In this document: positions 16,946 to 28,513 of the stretch, one piece after another
Layout: each line of letters starts with the position of its first letter
Position numbering within the stretch: the stretch's first letter is position 1
Assembly (NCBI RefSeq): GCF_001544535.1
Contig: NZ_FCON02000038.1
Coordinates: 1 to 64,000, forward strand
Direction of reading: 5' to 3'
From: Caballeronia choica
Lineage (GTDB): Bacteria > Pseudomonadota > Gammaproteobacteria > Burkholderiales > Burkholderiaceae
DNA length: 64,000 nucleotides
The notes under the pieces: generated by a model
Told to the model about the DNA's origin: nothing
Database searches by the model: none
What the model saw: only the letters and a program-made list of their open reading frames with translations
Position numbers and translations under genes: made by a program

Positions 16946-18532
16946 ATGTCGTTTTCCCGAAGCAGCAATGCCGTGCGAGCCGATTCGATCGACGCGCTTT
17001 CGATGGACGAACTGGCCGCCGCGATCGATATCGGCCGCCCCGATGCGTTCGTCCAACTTGGCGCCGCATTCCTCACGCGCCTGCCCGCGGCGCCCGTCCC
17101 GGATCCCTATCTCGTCGCGGTGTCGGCCGATGCCGCCGCGCAACTCGGCATCGACCCGGCCAGCGTGCAAAAAGTCGCGCAGGACCCGGCGTTCTCGGCG
17201 TTCTTCGCGGGCAATCCGACCCGCGAATGGCCCGCCGAAAGGCTTCCCTACGCGACCGTCTATTCGGGGCATCAGTTCGGCGTGTGGGCCGGCCAGCTCG
17301 GCGACGGCCGCGCGATCGGCCTGGGCGAAATCGAACACGACGGAAAGCGCCTTGAATTGCAACTGAAGGGCGCGGGCCGCACGCCGTATTCGCGCATGGC
17401 CGATGGCCGCGCGGTCCTGCGCTCGTCGATCCGCGAATTCCTGTGCTCGGAAGCGATGCATCACCTCGGCATCCCGACGACGCGCGCGCTGTGCGTCATC
17501 GGCTCCGACATGCCCGTGCGCCGCGAGACCATCGAGACATCGGCGATCGTGACGCGCGTGTCACCGAGCTTCGTGCGCTTCGGCCACTTCGAACATTTCT
17601 ATTCGAACGATCGCGTGGAAGAACTGAAGGCGCTCGCCGATCACGTCATCGACCGCTTCTATCCGCAGTGCCGCGACGCCGATGATCCGTATCTCGCGCT
17701 GCTGTCGGAAGTCACGTTGCGCACCGCCGACCTGATGGCGGACTGGCAGGCGGTCGGCTTTTGCCACGGCGTGATGAACACCGACAACATGTCGATCCTC
17801 GGCCTCACGATCGACTACGGCCCGTTCGGCTTCATGGACGGCTTCAACGCGCACCACATCTGTAACCACTCCGATACGCAAGGCCGCTACTCGTATAGCC
17901 GGCAGCCGCAGGTCGGATACTGGAACCTATTCTGTCTTGCGCAGGCGCTGGTGCCGCTCTTCGGGTCGCACTATCCGGAAGAAGGCCGAAGCGAGCGCGT
18001 GATCGAAGATGCGCAGCGTGTGCTCGAAGGCTTCAAGACGGCGTTTGCCCCGGCGCTCGAATCAAGAATGCGCGCGAAGCTCGGGCTTGCCGAGACGCGC
18101 GAAGGCGACGACAAGCTCGCGAACGCGCTGCTCGAAGTGATGCACGCGAACCGTGCCGATTTCACGATGACGTTCCGCAATCTGGCGAAGATGTCGAAGG
18201 CGGACGCATTGAACGATGCGCCCGCGCGCGACCTGTTCCTCGATCGCGCCGCCTTCGACGCATGGGCGAACGACTATCGCGCGCGGCTGGCGGAAGAAAC
18301 GCTCAGCGATGCGGAGCGCGCCGCTGCGATGAATCGCGTGAATCCGAAGTACGTGCTGCGCAACCATCTCGCCGAGCAGGCGATTCGTCAGGCGAAGGAA
18401 AAGGACTTCTCGGAAGTCGAACGATTGATGCGCGTTCTGAGCCGCCCGTTCGACGAACAACCGGAATTCGAAAGCTACGCGGGCCTGCCGCCCGACTGGG
18501 CGAGCGATCTCGAAGTGAGTTGTTCTTCCTGA
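16946..18532 (+). CDS. selO: SelO/YdiU protein adenylyltransferase (AMPylase)
   Basis: A 528-residue pseudokinase-fold enzyme that transfers AMP from ATP to protein Ser, Thr or Tyr side chains; E. coli SelO is linked to redox homeostasis. Family landmarks are [39 protein letters not shown] and the metal/catalytic segment [21 protein letters not shown]. The C-terminus ends in SCSS, with Cys where eukaryotic SelO has selenocysteine. The start is the ATG at 16946, giving the normal family length. msrB follows 57 bases later, consistent with a shared oxidative-stress role. Confidence 0.95.
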   Translation: MSFSRSSNAVRADSIDALSMDELAAAIDIGRPDAFVQLGAAFLTRLPAAPVPDPYLVAVSADAAAQLGIDPASVQKVAQDPAFSAFFAGNPTREWPAERLPYATVYSGHQFGVWAGQLGDGRAIGLGEIEHDGKRLELQLKGAGRTPYSRMADGRAVLRSSIREFLCSEAMHHLGIPTTRALCVIGSDMPVRRETIETSAIVTRVSPSFVRFGHFEHFYSNDRVEELKALADHVIDRFYPQCRDADDPYLALLSEVTLRTADLMADWQAVGFCHGVMNTDNMSILGLTIDYGPFGFMDGFNAHHICNHSDTQGRYSYSRQPQVGYWNLFCLAQALVPLFGSHYPEEGRSERVIEDAQRVLEGFKTAFAPALESRMRAKLGLAETREGDDKLANALLEVMHANRADFTMTFRNLAKMSKADALNDAPARDLFLDRAAFDAWANDYRARLAEETLSDAERAAAMNRVNPKYVLRNHLAEQAIRQAKEKDFSEVERLMRVLSRPFDEQPEFESYAGLPPDWASDLEVSCSS

Positions 18533-18589
18533 AACCGCCCTTATCTACATGGCCCACCCAAGGCCGACACTCGATACCGAAGGATTGAT

Positions 18590-19012
18590 ATGAACAGAGA
18601 CGACCTCACCCGCGAAGGCGCGGCTCCCAAGCAAAAGGACGACGAAACCTATCGCCGGGAACTCTCGGACATCCAGTACCAGGTCACGCGCCACGCCGCC
18701 ACCGAACGGCCGTTCACCGGCCAATACTGGGACCACACCGAGCGCGGCATCTACGACTGCGTGTGTTGCGGCACGCCGCTCTTCGAATCGGACGCGAAGT
18801 TCGATGCCGGCTGCGGCTGGCCGAGCTACTTCAAGCCGATCGACGGTGAAGTGATCGCCGAAAAGACCGACCGCTCGCACGGCATGCTGCGCATCGAAGT
18901 GGAATGCAAGAATTGCGGTGCGCATCTCGGGCACGTCTTCGAGGACGGCCCGGCACCGACCGGTTTGCGCTATTGCATCAACTCGGCTGCGCTACAATTC
19001 GAACCCAAGTAA
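18590..19012 (+). CDS. msrB: Peptide-methionine (R)-S-oxide reductase
   Basis: A 140-residue enzyme that reduces methionine-R-sulfoxide in proteins. The structural zinc site is formed by C57 and C60 (CVCC) and C106 and C109 (CKNC). The catalytic Cys129 is in [10 protein letters not shown] and a possible resolving Cys75 is in [14 protein letters not shown] is conserved. No signal peptide is present, so it is cytoplasmic. Lying directly after selO, it extends a likely redox-repair unit that continues with yciB and bolA. Confidence 0.96.
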   Translation: MNRDDLTREGAAPKQKDDETYRRELSDIQYQVTRHAATERPFTGQYWDHTERGIYDCVCCGTPLFESDAKFDAGCGWPSYFKPIDGEVIAEKTDRSHGMLRIEVECKNCGAHLGHVFEDGPAPTGLRYCINSAALQFEPK

Positions 19013-19142
19013 TTCCCGCGGCCGCGCTCCGGTCGACCTGCACGCGTCGTTCGCACTGACCCTGCCTTTAAGGCGGCCGCGCGAACGGCGCGTGCTTTTC
19101 ACGCGTGTTTTTCACGCCTACGCCCTCCTCGTCCGAACGCCA

Positions 19143-19679
19143 ATGAAATTTCTGTTCGATCTGTTCCCGATCATTCTCTTTTTCGTCGCATTCAAGATCT
19201 GGGGCATCTACACGGCGACCGCGGTCGCCATCGTGGCAACGCTCGTACAGATCGCGTGGGTCGCGTTCCGGCACCGCAAGGTCGATGCGATGCTGTGGGT
19301 GAGCCTCGGCGTCGTGGTCGTGTTCGGCGGCGCGACGCTCGTGCTGCATAACGACACCTTCATCAAGTGGAAGCCGACGGCGCTCTACTGGCTCTTCGCG
19401 GTCGCGCTGATCGTCGCGCAGCTCGGTTTCAAAAAGAACCTGATCGAAGCGATGATGGGCAAGCAGATCGTGCTGCCGCATCGTGTATGGGGACAATTGA
19501 ACGTCGCGTGGGCCGTGTTTTTCGCGATCCTCGGCATCGTCAACCTGTTTGTCGCCTACAACTTCACGACCGACCAGTGGGTGAACTTCAAGCTGTTCGG
19601 CGCGACGGGGTGCCTGTTCGTGTTTATCGTGCTGCAAAGCCTGTGGCTCGCGAAACACATGAAGGAGGACGAGCAATGA
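19143..19679 (+). CDS. yciB: Intracellular septation protein A (YciB/IspZ)
   Basis: A 178-residue polytopic inner-membrane protein of the YciB family, which in E. coli affects cell-envelope synthesis and septation. The start [18 protein letters not shown] is diagnostic, and five hydrophobic helices can be counted. [41 protein letters not shown] is the conserved C-terminal region. Its stop overlaps the bolA-like start by 4 bases (ATGA). It is 130 bases after msrB. Confidence 0.94.
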   Translation: MKFLFDLFPIILFFVAFKIWGIYTATAVAIVATLVQIAWVAFRHRKVDAMLWVSLGVVVVFGGATLVLHNDTFIKWKPTALYWLFAVALIVAQLGFKKNLIEAMMGKQIVLPHRVWGQLNVAWAVFFAILGIVNLFVAYNFTTDQWVNFKLFGATGCLFVFIVLQSLWLAKHMKEDEQ

Positions 19680-19993
19680 CGCATCACCTTGGCGATTTCA
19701 CGAGCGCATCGGCGGCCGACAAGATCGCGCATCTCGAAGCGCGGCTGAACGCGGCGCTGGCGCCGGTGTCGCTCCATATCGACGACGACAGCGCCGCTCA
19801 TGCCGGCCACGCCGGAGCGGCGTCGGGCAGCCACTACACGGTGACGATCGTATCGGCCCAGTTCGCCGGGAAGCCCCGCGTGGCGCGGCACCGGCTGGTG
19901 TATGATGCGCTGGCCGAGGAACTGCGGCGCGGCGTTCACGCGCTCGCGATCAAGGCCTACACGCCCGAGGAATTCGCAGAACAATTCGAATGA
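19676..19993 (+). CDS. BolA family protein
   Basis: A 105-residue small protein with the BolA fold: [25 protein letters not shown] at residues 15-39, [28 protein letters not shown] in the centre and [13 protein letters not shown] at the end. BolA proteins pair with monothiol glutaredoxins in iron-sulfur handling or act as morphology and stress regulators. An extended [12 protein letters not shown] segment adds possible metal-binding histidines. It is translationally coupled to yciB. Confidence 0.9.
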   Translation: MTHHLGDFTSASAADKIAHLEARLNAALAPVSLHIDDDSAAHAGHAGAASGSHYTVTIVSAQFAGKPRVARHRLVYDALAEELRRGVHALAIKAYTPEEFAEQFE

Positions 19994-20081
19994 TCTTCCT
20001 CCGGTTTTCACGCGCTGTTCACCCGCTGTTCACCTTTAAACTCGCCTCATCAGGCTTCTGTTGCCCAGTTAGGAACTTCCG

Positions 20082-20864
20082 ATGACTTTGAAAAAAACCC
20101 GTGTCTGGGTGTTGCTGGCTGCGTTCGCGGCGGTGCCCGCATTCGCGCAAAACATCGCCGTCGTGAACGGCACGCCGATTCCGAAAGCGCGCGTCGATGC
20201 GCTCGTGAGCCAGCTCGTCCAGCAGGGTCAGACGGACTCGCCGCAATTGCAGGCGGCGGTGCGCGAGGAGCTGATCAATCGCGAGATCCTGATGCAGGAA
20301 GCCGCGCGTCGCGGTATCGCGACGCGTCCCGACGTGAGGGCGCAACTCGCCGTCGCGCAGCAGTCGGTGGTGCTGCGCGCGATGATCGAAGACTTCGTGA
20401 AGACCCACACCCCGACCGACGCCGAGATCAAGGCGCGCTACGACGATCTCGTGAAGCAGGCGGGCGGCGGCAAGGAATTGCATCTGCATCACATTCTCGT
20501 CGAGGACGAAGCGCAAGCGAAGGACCTGATCGCGAAGATCAAGGCAGGCGCGAGCTTCGAGGATCTGGCGAAGCAATATTCGAAGGACCCGGGATCGGGC
20601 AAGAACGGCGGCGATCTCGACTGGTCGAGCCCGCAGGCTTACGTACCCGAGTTCGGCGCCGCGGCGCAGAAGCTGAAAAAGGGTGAAGTGACGCCGGAGC
20701 CGGTGAAGACGCAGTTCGGCTGGCACATCATCCGTCTCGACGACACGCGCGATATCCCGCCGCCGCCGCTGGAGCAGGTAAAGCCGCAGATCGCCAAGCA
20801 GATCGAGCAGGAGAAGCTGCAGGCGTTCGAGGAAGGGTTGAGGCAGAAGGCGGTGATCAAGTAA
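20082..20864 (+). CDS. Periplasmic parvulin-type peptidyl-prolyl isomerase
   Basis: A 260-residue PpiC/SurA-type foldase. The signal peptide (MTLKKTRVWVLLAAFAAVPAFAQ) is cleaved after FAQ. The N-terminal chaperone region (residues 25-130) is followed by the rotamase domain HLHHILVEDEAQAKDLI to FGWHIIRLDD (about 135-225). It lacks a lipobox, so it should be soluble in the periplasm. It follows the bolA gene by 88 bases and ends before a strong bidirectional terminator shared with purL. Confidence 0.92.
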   Translation: MTLKKTRVWVLLAAFAAVPAFAQNIAVVNGTPIPKARVDALVSQLVQQGQTDSPQLQAAVREELINREILMQEAARRGIATRPDVRAQLAVAQQSVVLRAMIEDFVKTHTPTDAEIKARYDDLVKQAGGGKELHLHHILVEDEAQAKDLIAKIKAGASFEDLAKQYSKDPGSGKNGGDLDWSSPQAYVPEFGAAAQKLKKGEVTPEPVKTQFGWHIIRLDDTRDIPPPPLEQVKPQIAKQIEQEKLQAFEEGLRQKAVIK

Positions 20865-20886
20865 GTCGCTTTGCCGGCTTCACAAA

Positions 20887-20923
20887 AAATGCGGCCCCTT
20901 GTTATCAAGGGGCCGCATTTTTA
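20887..20923. terminator. Bidirectional intrinsic terminator between ppiC-type gene and purL
   Basis: A perfect 15-bp stem, AAATGCGGCCCCTTG (20887-20901) with CAAGGGGCCGCATTT (20906-20920), closes a 4-base loop and has T runs on both strands. The two genes converge here. Confidence 0.93.
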
Positions 20924-20954
20924 TTTCCGGCCTGGTTTCCGTCTCAGCGACGAA

Positions 20955-23900
20955 TTATCCAATCCACCGCCGCGCATTCTGAAACACACGCAGCCACGGG
21001 CTTGCGTCGATCGTCCACTCCTCCGGCGTCCAGCTCATCTGCACGTTGCGATGCACGCGTTCCGTGTGCGGCATCAGCACCGTGAAGCGCCCATCCGGTG
21101 TCGTCACCGACGTGATGCCTTCCGGCGATCCATTCGGATTGAACGGATAACGCTCCGTAGCCTTGCCCTGATGATCGACGAAACGCATCGCCACGTGCGC
21201 CTTCGACACATCGCCCTGCTGCGAGAAGTCCGCGAAACCTTCGCCGTGCGCCACCGCCACCGGGATGCGCGAGCCTTCCATGCCGGCAAAGAAGATCGAC
21301 GGCGAGCCCTGCACTTCCACGAGCGAGAAGCGCGCTTCGAACTGCTCCGACTTGTTGCGCGTGAACTTCGGCCAGGCGTCGGCACCGGGGATGATCGACG
21401 CGAGGCTGCTCATCATCTGGCAGCCGTTGCAGATGCCGAGCGCGAACGTATCGGTGCGGCCGAAGAACGCGGCGAATAGGTCCGCGAGACGCGGATTGAA
21501 GCGGATCGTCTTCGCCCAGCCTTCGCCGGCGCCGAGCACGTCACCGTAGGAGAAGCCGCCGCACGCCACCGCGCCCGCGAAGTCCGCGAGCGTGACGCGC
21601 CCGTCGAGCAAGTCGCTCATGTGGACGTCGTGCGCGTCGAAGCCGGAACGATCGAACGCGTAGGCCGTCTCCAGATGCGAGTTGACGCCCTGCTCGCGCA
21701 GGATCGCCACGCGCGGGCGCGCGCCCTTGCCCACAAAAGGCGCCGCCACATCCTGCGCCGGATCGAAGGTCAATACGGGCGAAATGCCTGGATCGTTCGC
21801 ATCGAGCAGCGCGTCGTATTCGGCATCGGCGCACGCGGGGTTGTCGCGCAGACGCGCGATGCGCCAGCTCACCTCGCTCCACGCGCGATGCAATTCGACG
21901 CGCGGCGCACCGTAGATCTTCTTCGCGTCGCGATAGATTTCGATCGTGTCGTGCTCGTTCGGCTTGCCGATTACATGCGAGCACGCCGACAAACCGTGCT
22001 CGCGCAGCGCGATGAGCACGGCATCGCGATCCGCCGCCCGCACCTGCACGACCGCGCCGAGTTCTTCCGAGAACAGCGCGCGGATCGTGCGGTCCTCGCG
22101 GCGGCCGCTCGTCTGCTTCGCCCAGTCCTTCGCGTCGCCGTAGTCGGATTCATGGTTCGGATCGAGCGTCAGCATGTCGACGTTCAGCGACACGCCCACG
22201 TGCCCCGCGAACGCCATTTCGCAGACCGTCGCCCACAGGCCGCCGTCCGAGCGGTCGTGGTACGCGAGCAGCTTGCCGTCGACGTTGAGCGACTGGATCG
22301 CGGTGAAGAAACGCGTGAGGTCTTCGGCGTCGTCGACATCGGGCACCGTGTCGCCGACCTGCTGCGTCACCTGCGCAAAGATGCTGCCGCCGAGGCGATT
22401 GCGGCCACGGCCGAGATCGATCGCGATCAGCACCGTGTCGGTGTCGTTGCGCAATTGCGGCGTGAGCTGGCGGCGCACGTCCTCGACCGGCGCGAACGCC
22501 GAGATGATCAGCGACACCGGCGACACCACTTCCTTCGCCGCGCCCGTCGCGTCCTGCCACTTGGTGCGCATCGACAGCGAATCCTTGCCGACCGGAATGC
22601 TGATGCCGAGCGCCGGGCACAGTTCCATGCCGATGGCCTTCACGGTATCGAAGAGCGCGGCGTCCTCGCCCGCGCTGCCGCACGCGGCCATCCAGTTCGC
22701 CGAGAGCTTCAACTTCTTCAGCGACTCGATCGGCGCGGCGGCGATGTTCGTCACCGCTTCACCGACCGCCATGCGGCCCGACGCGGGCGCATCGATGACG
22801 GCGAGCGGCGTGCGCTCGGCCATCGTCATCGCTTCGCCGCGAAAGCCCGCGTAATCCATCGTCGTGATCGCGCAGTCGGCGACGGGCACCTGCCACGGGC
22901 CGACCATCTGGTCGCGCGCCGTCGTGCCGCCGACCGAGCGGTCGCCGATCGTGATGAGGAACGACTTGCTCGCGACCGTCGGGTGTTTGAGCACGTCGAC
23001 GGCGATTTCCGTCAGCGGCACGCCGGTCACGTCCACCGGATCGAACTTCACCGACTCGCGCTTCACGTCGCGGTGCATCTTCGGCGGCTTGCCGAGGAGC
23101 ACGTCCATCGGCATGTCGACGGGCTGCTGGCCGTCGTTTTCATCGTCGATCAGCTTCAACTGGCGCTCTTCGCTCGCCACGCCGACCACCGCGACCGGGC
23201 AGCGCTCGCGCTCGCAGACCGCTTCGAACGCGGGCAGATCGGCGGGCGCGATCGCGAGGACATAGCGCTCCTGCGCCTCGTTCGACCAGATTTCGCGCGG
23301 CGACAAGCCGCTTTCTTCGAGCTGCACACGGCGCAGTTCGAAACGCGCGCCCTTGCCCGCGCCATCGACGAGTTCCGGGAACGCATTCGAAATGCCGCCC
23401 GCGCCGACGTCGTGGATCGACAGGATCGGGTTCTTCTCGCCAAGTTGCCAGCACGCGTTGATCACTTCCTGCGCGCGGCGCTGGATTTCCGGATTGCCGC
23501 GCTGGACCGAATCGAAATCGAGCTCGGCGGTGTTCGCGCCAGTCGCCATCGAGCTTGCTGCGCCGCCGCCCATGCCGATGCGCATGCCCGGACCGCCGAT
23601 CTGGATCAGCAGCGTGCCCGCCGGCAGGTCCATCTTGTGCGTGTGCTGATCGGAGATATTGCCGATGCCGCCCGCGATCATGATCGGCTTGTGATAGCCG
23701 CGCACGCGCCCCGCGACGTTCTGCTCGTAAGTGCGGAAATAGCCGCCGAGGTTCGGCCGGCCGAATTCGTTGTTGAATGCCGCCGCGCCGATCGGGCCGT
23801 CGATCATGATCTGCAACGGTGACGCGATGCGGTCCGGCCGGCCATACGGTTCGGTCGCGTCGGCGGGATTGCGCTGCGGAACCGGCGTCGCGCTGTCGCG

Positions 23901-24989
23901 GGCGCTTTCCCACTTCTGGCGCGCGTCCGGCAAGTCGAGATTCGACACCGTGAAGCCCGCGAGACCGGCCTTCGGACGCGCGCCGCGCCCGGTTGCGCCT
24001 TCGTCGCGGATTTCGCCGCCCGAGCCGGTTGCCGCGCCCGCGAACGGCGAAATGGCGGTCGGGTGATTGTGCGTCTCGACCTTCATCAGCGTATGCGTCA
24101 GTTCGACGTTGCGCTCGTAGTGCTCGCTCGCGCCGCGCGGGAACCAGCGTTCCGCGATGCCGCCCGCCATGATCGCCGAGTTGTCCGAATACGCGACGAT
24201 CGTGCCTTCGTGATTCAGCTTCTCGGTATTGCGGATCATCTGGAACAGCGAGATGTCCTGCTTTTCGCCGTCGATGGTCCATTCGCCGTTGAAAATCTTG
24301 TGGCGGCAGTGTTCGCTGTTCGCCTGCGCGAACATCATCAGTTCGACGTCGGTCGGGTTGCGCTCCAGCGACTTGAACGCGTCGACAAGATAGTCGATTT
24401 CGTCGTCGGCGAGCGCGAGCCCCAGTTCCACGTTTGCCGCTTCCAGCGCACTGCGTCCGTCACCCAGGATATCGACGGTTTGCAGCGGCTTGGCCGGCAG
24501 TTCGTCGAAGAGATGCAGCGCGTGATCGCGCGAGGGCGCCACGCTTTCCGTCATGCGGTCGTGCAGCGCCGCCGCGACCTGCGCGCGGTCTTCGTCCGAT
24601 AGGGTCTTCTTGCCGAGCAGCCCGCTTTTCATGACCACCGCATATTCGACGCCGCGCTCGATGCGGCGCACTTGCGTGAGCCCGCAGTGATGCGCGATGT
24701 CGGTCGCCTTGCTCGCCCACGGCGACACCGTGCCAAAGCGCGGCACGACCATGAATGTCGCGACGTTGCCGCGCTCCTTCTGTTCCTCGAACGGCGCGCC
24801 GTAGTGCATCAGCGCGTGAATGCGGTTGGTGTCCTCGTCGGAGAGCGGTTCAGCCGAATTGACGAAATGCAGGTACTGGCCGCGCACGCCGACGATATTC
24901 GAATCGATGCGGGCAAGGGTTTCGAGGAGACGGGCTTGACGGAAATCGGAGAGAGCCGAAGCGCCGGGGAAACACGAGAAGTGGGCCAT
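20955..24989 (-). CDS. purL: Phosphoribosylformylglycinamidine synthase
   Basis: A 1344-residue single-chain enzyme for the fourth step of purine synthesis, FGAR plus glutamine and ATP to FGAM. It begins [18 protein letters not shown], as large-type PurL proteins do; the reading frame is open further upstream, but that part has no PurL similarity. Signatures are [34 protein letters not shown] and [20 protein letters not shown]. The C-terminal glutaminase has the nucleophile Cys in [11 protein letters not shown] (near residue 1185) and HGEGFADF. It stands alone between an intergenic leader and a terminator. Confidence 0.97.
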   Translation of the reverse strand: MAHFSCFPGASALSDFRQARLLETLARIDSNIVGVRGQYLHFVNSAEPLSDEDTNRIHALMHYGAPFEEQKERGNVATFMVVPRFGTVSPWASKATDIAHHCGLTQVRRIERGVEYAVVMKSGLLGKKTLSDEDRAQVAAALHDRMTESVAPSRDHALHLFDELPAKPLQTVDILGDGRSALEAANVELGLALADDEIDYLVDAFKSLERNPTDVELMMFAQANSEHCRHKIFNGEWTIDGEKQDISLFQMIRNTEKLNHEGTIVAYSDNSAIMAGGIAERWFPRGASEHYERNVELTHTLMKVETHNHPTAISPFAGAATGSGGEIRDEGATGRGARPKAGLAGFTVSNLDLPDARQKWESARDSATPVPQRNPADATEPYGRPDRIASPLQIMIDGPIGAAAFNNEFGRPNLGGYFRTYEQNVAGRVRGYHKPIMIAGGIGNISDQHTHKMDLPAGTLLIQIGGPGMRIGMGGGAASSMATGANTAELDFDSVQRGNPEIQRRAQEVINACWQLGEKNPILSIHDVGAGGISNAFPELVDGAGKGARFELRRVQLEESGLSPREIWSNEAQERYVLAIAPADLPAFEAVCERERCPVAVVGVASEERQLKLIDDENDGQQPVDMPMDVLLGKPPKMHRDVKRESVKFDPVDVTGVPLTEIAVDVLKHPTVASKSFLITIGDRSVGGTTARDQMVGPWQVPVADCAITTMDYAGFRGEAMTMAERTPLAVIDAPASGRMAVGEAVTNIAAAPIESLKKLKLSANWMAACGSAGEDAALFDTVKAIGMELCPALGISIPVGKDSLSMRTKWQDATGAAKEVVSPVSLIISAFAPVEDVRRQLTPQLRNDTDTVLIAIDLGRGRNRLGGSIFAQVTQQVGDTVPDVDDAEDLTRFFTAIQSLNVDGKLLAYHDRSDGGLWATVCEMAFAGHVGVSLNVDMLTLDPNHESDYGDAKDWAKQTSGRREDRTIRALFSEELGAVVQVRAADRDAVLIALREHGLSACSHVIGKPNEHDTIEIYRDAKKIYGAPRVELHRAWSEVSWRIARLRDNPACADAEYDALLDANDPGISPVLTFDPAQDVAAPFVGKGARPRVAILREQGVNSHLETAYAFDRSGFDAHDVHMSDLLDGRVTLADFAGAVACGGFSYGDVLGAGEGWAKTIRFNPRLADLFAAFFGRTDTFALGICNGCQMMSSLASIIPGADAWPKFTRNKSEQFEARFSLVEVQGSPSIFFAGMEGSRIPVAVAHGEGFADFSQQGDVSKAHVAMRFVDHQGKATERYPFNPNGSPEGITSVTTPDGRFTVLMPHTERVHRNVQMSWTPEEWTIDASPWLRVFQNARRWIG

Positions 24990-25468
24990 TGTGACGGTGC
25001 GTCGATGACGTCGATGGGCCGTTCGTAGCTTGCAAACGAAGCGGCGTGAGGCGAAGGGAAGACCCGGATTATAACCCGGAAGTGTCTCGAAATCGGCCGG
25101 GCGGGCCGCCGGGAACCCGCCGGGAGCGCCAGCCGACGCCGCTTGCGACGTTCCTGCCCGCGCCCCGTTCTGCATCCTGAAAATGGTCCGGCGCGAAAAT
25201 ATCACGCAATTTTTTGAGCCCGGCGCGACGCCTGCCGCACCTCGTTCGCCACGTCAGAGAAGGGCGTTGCGCACCGTCGCGGGAACCGGCCTCCGTCCCG
25301 GCGCGGCGCGTTTGGCGCTATCATGGCGCGCTTTCATCGGGCGGAGTCGCGCGTGTGTTTTTCCGGCGCGCCGGCCCGTCATACTTCACAGCAACGCTCG
25401 CGAAGACCCCGCGCCAGACCATCAGCCGCGCGCTTCGCGAGTGTCACGCCTTCGGGCGCAAAAGAATC
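24990..25468. other. Divergent intergenic region between purL and the DadA-like gene
   Basis: About 480 bases with no supported gene. The frames that stay open here are extensions of the neighbouring genes without family similarity. No purine-responsive operator was recognised. Confidence 0.4.
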
Positions 25469-26761
25469 ATGGATGTCATCGTCATCGGCGGCGGTATCGG
25501 CGGTATCGCCACCGCTTATCAATTGCATGCGGCAGGACACCGCGTTTGCGTGATCGAGCGCCACGCCACGGTCGCACAGGGCGCGACCTACGGGCATGGC
25601 GGCCCCATGCTGCCGTCGCCGCTCGACGTCTGGTTCGGGCCGACGTTCATGGGCACGCGCCGCGCCAATAAGACAGGCATCGTGTTCAAGCCGGGCTTTG
25701 ACACCGCGACCCGCGATTTCGCCAAAAAGCTCGCCCTCCTGCGCGATCCCGACGCGTTCGCCGCCCAGTACGCGCGCCTGCGGCCGCTCGTCGATCTGTC
25801 GCGGCGGATGATCGGCGAGATCGAAGCGGCCTTCGATCTCGACTACGAACAGCGCACGGGCGTGCTGCATGTGTTCCGGCGCGAGCGCGAACTCGAACAG
25901 GCCGCGCCGGCGATCGAACTGCTCAAGCGCTTCGACGTGCCGCATCGCGTGCTGACGCCGGAGGAATGCATCGCCGCCGAGCCGTCGGTGCCCGGCGATC
26001 CGCCGTTTGCCGGCGGCGTGCTGCTCACGGACGAACGCACGGCGAATTGCCCGCTCTTCACCAAGCAGTTGAAGCAGATCCTCGAAGAGCGCGGCGTGGA
26101 GTTCAGGCTCGGCCGCGAGGCCGCGTCGATTCGTCTCGACGGGAGCCGCGCGGCCGTCGAACTGATGCCGCTCGATAGTGCGCTGAATGGCGCGCGCGAA
26201 GTCGAACTGATCGCCGCCGATGCCATCGTGGTCGCGGCGGGCATCGGCACGCCGGGGCTGCTCGGGCGGGTGAACGCAAAGCTGCCGCTGCACCCGCTGC
26301 GCCTGCACACGCTGACCGCGCCGATCGCCTACGAGGAGCACGCGCCGCACATCACCGTTGTCGATTCGATCAAGCGCATCGCGATGACGCGCGTGAACCA
26401 GCGCCTGCGAGTGGCGGGCGGCGCGGTGCTGCAGAGCGAGGCGAAGACCGTCAGGCCGCTCGGCGCCGGCCTCGTCGACCGCGTGATCGCGCTCCTCGGC
26501 CAGGGCACGCACGACTGGATTCCGGGCGCCGCGAAGGTATCGGCGGCGCGCACCTGGGAAGGCCTGCGCCTCTTGTCGCCCGACGGCCTGCCGGTCGTCG
26601 GCGCGACGGACCACGCGCGGGTCTTCGTCAACGCCGCGCACGGGCCGGCGGGCTGGGGCCTCGCTTGCGGGTCTGCTAAAGTGGTCGCGGATCTCGTTTC
26701 CGGACTCACCCCCGACATTCCCGCCGATACCCTCGCGGCATTGCGCATCGACCGGTTCTGA
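25469..26761 (+). CDS. FAD-dependent D-amino acid dehydrogenase (DadA-like)
   Basis: A 430-residue DAO-family oxidoreductase. The FAD-binding motif MDVIVIGGGIGGIATAYQLH opens the protein and CVIERHATVAQGATYGHGGPMLPSP follows. YGHGGPMLPSPL corresponds to the conserved N-GG-Q/P segment of DadA. The C-terminus has WEGLRLLSPDGLPVVGATDHARVFVNAAHGPAGWGLACGSAK, the typical second FAD-contact region. It probably oxidises D-amino acids at the membrane and passes electrons to quinones. The start at 25469 puts the Rossmann motif at the N-terminus. Confidence 0.88.
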   Translation: MDVIVIGGGIGGIATAYQLHAAGHRVCVIERHATVAQGATYGHGGPMLPSPLDVWFGPTFMGTRRANKTGIVFKPGFDTATRDFAKKLALLRDPDAFAAQYARLRPLVDLSRRMIGEIEAAFDLDYEQRTGVLHVFRRERELEQAAPAIELLKRFDVPHRVLTPEECIAAEPSVPGDPPFAGGVLLTDERTANCPLFTKQLKQILEERGVEFRLGREAASIRLDGSRAAVELMPLDSALNGAREVELIAADAIVVAAGIGTPGLLGRVNAKLPLHPLRLHTLTAPIAYEEHAPHITVVDSIKRIAMTRVNQRLRVAGGAVLQSEAKTVRPLGAGLVDRVIALLGQGTHDWIPGAAKVSAARTWEGLRLLSPDGLPVVGATDHARVFVNAAHGPAGWGLACGSAKVVADLVSGLTPDIPADTLAALRIDRF

Positions 26762-26823
26762 CGATCCCGGCGGACGCCGCAAGAGCGAGGCGAGGCGCGG
26801 GTGCCGCTCACTTCGCCGCCGCC

Positions 26824-28374
26824 ATGACCTCGTCCCGATCGCACTATTTCACGCCCAAAGACGACGCGCTCGCGCTCCTCACGCTCGGCGAACTCCGCAC
26901 GCTCGAAGCGCGCGCGGCGAGCGCGTTGCCCCCGCACACGCTGATGGCGCGTGCGGGCGCGGCGGCCGCCCAGTTTCTGCTCGAATCCGACCAGCACTCG
27001 CCCGAGCGACAGGCGCTGCCGGTGTGGATCGCCGCCGGGCCGGGCAACAACGGCGGCGATGCGCTCGTGCTGGCGGCCGAACTGCAGAACGCGGGCGTGG
27101 CGGTCGAAGTGTGCATGCCGGTCGAAGTCAAACCCGACGACGCCCGCTGGGCGCTCGACACCGCCCGCGCGGCCGGCGTTTCGATCACGGCTGAAGCGCC
27201 GCCGTCGCTGCAAGGCTATTCGTGGGTCGTCGACGGCCTGTTCGGCATCGGCCTGACGCGACCGCTCGAAGGCGTGTTCGCCGAACTCGCGTCGCGCATC
27301 GCCGCGCGCTCGCGACGCGAGGGCGGCGTGCTCGCGCTCGATGTCCCGAGCGGCCTGAACAGCGACACGGGCGAGGCCGTCAGCGGCGGCGCAGCCGTGC
27401 GCGCGACCCATACGATCACCTTCATCGGCGCGAAGCCGGGACACTACACCGCGCAGGGCCGCGACCTCACCGGCAACCTCTATGTCGCGACGCTCGATGT
27501 CGCGCCGCCCGCGCAACCGTCGATCGTGCTCAACGCGCCGTCGTTGTTCGCCGCGCACCTGCCGCCGCGCGACTTCGCGAGCAACAAGGGCACCTTCGGC
27601 ACGCTCGCCGTGATCGGCGGCGACACCGGCATGTGCGGCGCGCCGATCCTCGCCGCGCGCATGGCGCTCTTCGGCGGCGCGGGCAAGGTCAACGTCGCCT
27701 TCCTCGGTGCCGGCGCCCCGCCCTACGATCCGCCGCATCCCGAGCTCATGCTGCATCACGTCGACGACTTCGCCCTCGACAAGATGGATGCGATCTCGAT
27801 CGGCTGCGGCATGGGGTCGAGCGATCGCGCGAAGGGCGTGTTGTCGAACGTGCTGGCGCTCGATGTTCCCAAGCTGCTCGATGCCGATGCGCTCAATCTC
27901 GTTTCGCGCGACGACAAACTGGCGGCCGCGGTCGCCGCGCGGGGCGCCAAAAGCGATCCGTGCATCCTCACGCCGCATCCGCTCGAAGCTGCGCGCTTCC
28001 TCGGCATCGACGTGAAGGAGGTGCAGCGCGACCGCATCGCCGCCGCGCGCCAGCTTGCGGCACGTTTCGCGAGCGTCGCGGTGCTCAAGGGTTCGGGCAC
28101 CGTGGTCGCCTCGCCGGATGGGCGCGTCGCGATCAATCCGACCGGCAACGCCGCGCTCGCGACCGGCGGTACCGGCGACGTGCTCGGCGGACTGATCGGC
28201 GCTTTGCTCGCGCAGCGGCTTCCGCCATTCGAAGCGGCGCTCGCGGGCGTCTATCTGCACGGGCTCGCGGCGCAGGTCCTGACCGACGAGGGCGAAGGGC
28301 CGGCGGGCTTGACGGCGGGCGAACTCGCGCCCAAGGTACGCAGCTTGCTTAACCGCCGCTTCTATTCCAGTTGA
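26824..28374 (+). CDS. nnr: Bifunctional NAD(P)H-hydrate epimerase / ADP-dependent dehydratase
   Basis: A 516-residue repair enzyme that restores damaged NADHX and NADPHX. The YjeF_N epimerase domain contains GPGNNGGDALVLAAEL (about residues 72-87). The C-terminal ribokinase-like dehydratase domain has KGTFGTLAVIGGDTGMCGAPILAA, ILTPHPLEAARFLG and NAALATGGTGDVLGGLIGALLAQ (near residue 447). Both halves appear intact. It is 62 bases after the DadA-like gene and may share its transcript. Confidence 0.95.
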   Translation: MTSSRSHYFTPKDDALALLTLGELRTLEARAASALPPHTLMARAGAAAAQFLLESDQHSPERQALPVWIAAGPGNNGGDALVLAAELQNAGVAVEVCMPVEVKPDDARWALDTARAAGVSITAEAPPSLQGYSWVVDGLFGIGLTRPLEGVFAELASRIAARSRREGGVLALDVPSGLNSDTGEAVSGGAAVRATHTITFIGAKPGHYTAQGRDLTGNLYVATLDVAPPAQPSIVLNAPSLFAAHLPPRDFASNKGTFGTLAVIGGDTGMCGAPILAARMALFGGAGKVNVAFLGAGAPPYDPPHPELMLHHVDDFALDKMDAISIGCGMGSSDRAKGVLSNVLALDVPKLLDADALNLVSRDDKLAAAVAARGAKSDPCILTPHPLEAARFLGIDVKEVQRDRIAAARQLAARFASVAVLKGSGTVVASPDGRVAINPTGNAALATGGTGDVLGGLIGALLAQRLPPFEAALAGVYLHGLAAQVLTDEGEGPAGLTAGELAPKVRSLLNRRFYSS

Positions 28375-28513
28375 GTTTCCAGTGCGCGACGTTTGCAAGC
28401 ATTCGTTCATGCATCGTCGCTATACTTCTCGTTGATTCGCGCCTCTGCTTCGCGTTCACGCGGGCATTCGCACGGAACGTTCCCTTCAGCCACTCAAAGC
28501 CAATCGGACCGCC

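Noticed and set aside
21621-23822. A 733-codon plus-strand frame opposite purL
   Set aside because: Antisense of PurL with no recognisable motifs; length is explained by high GC.
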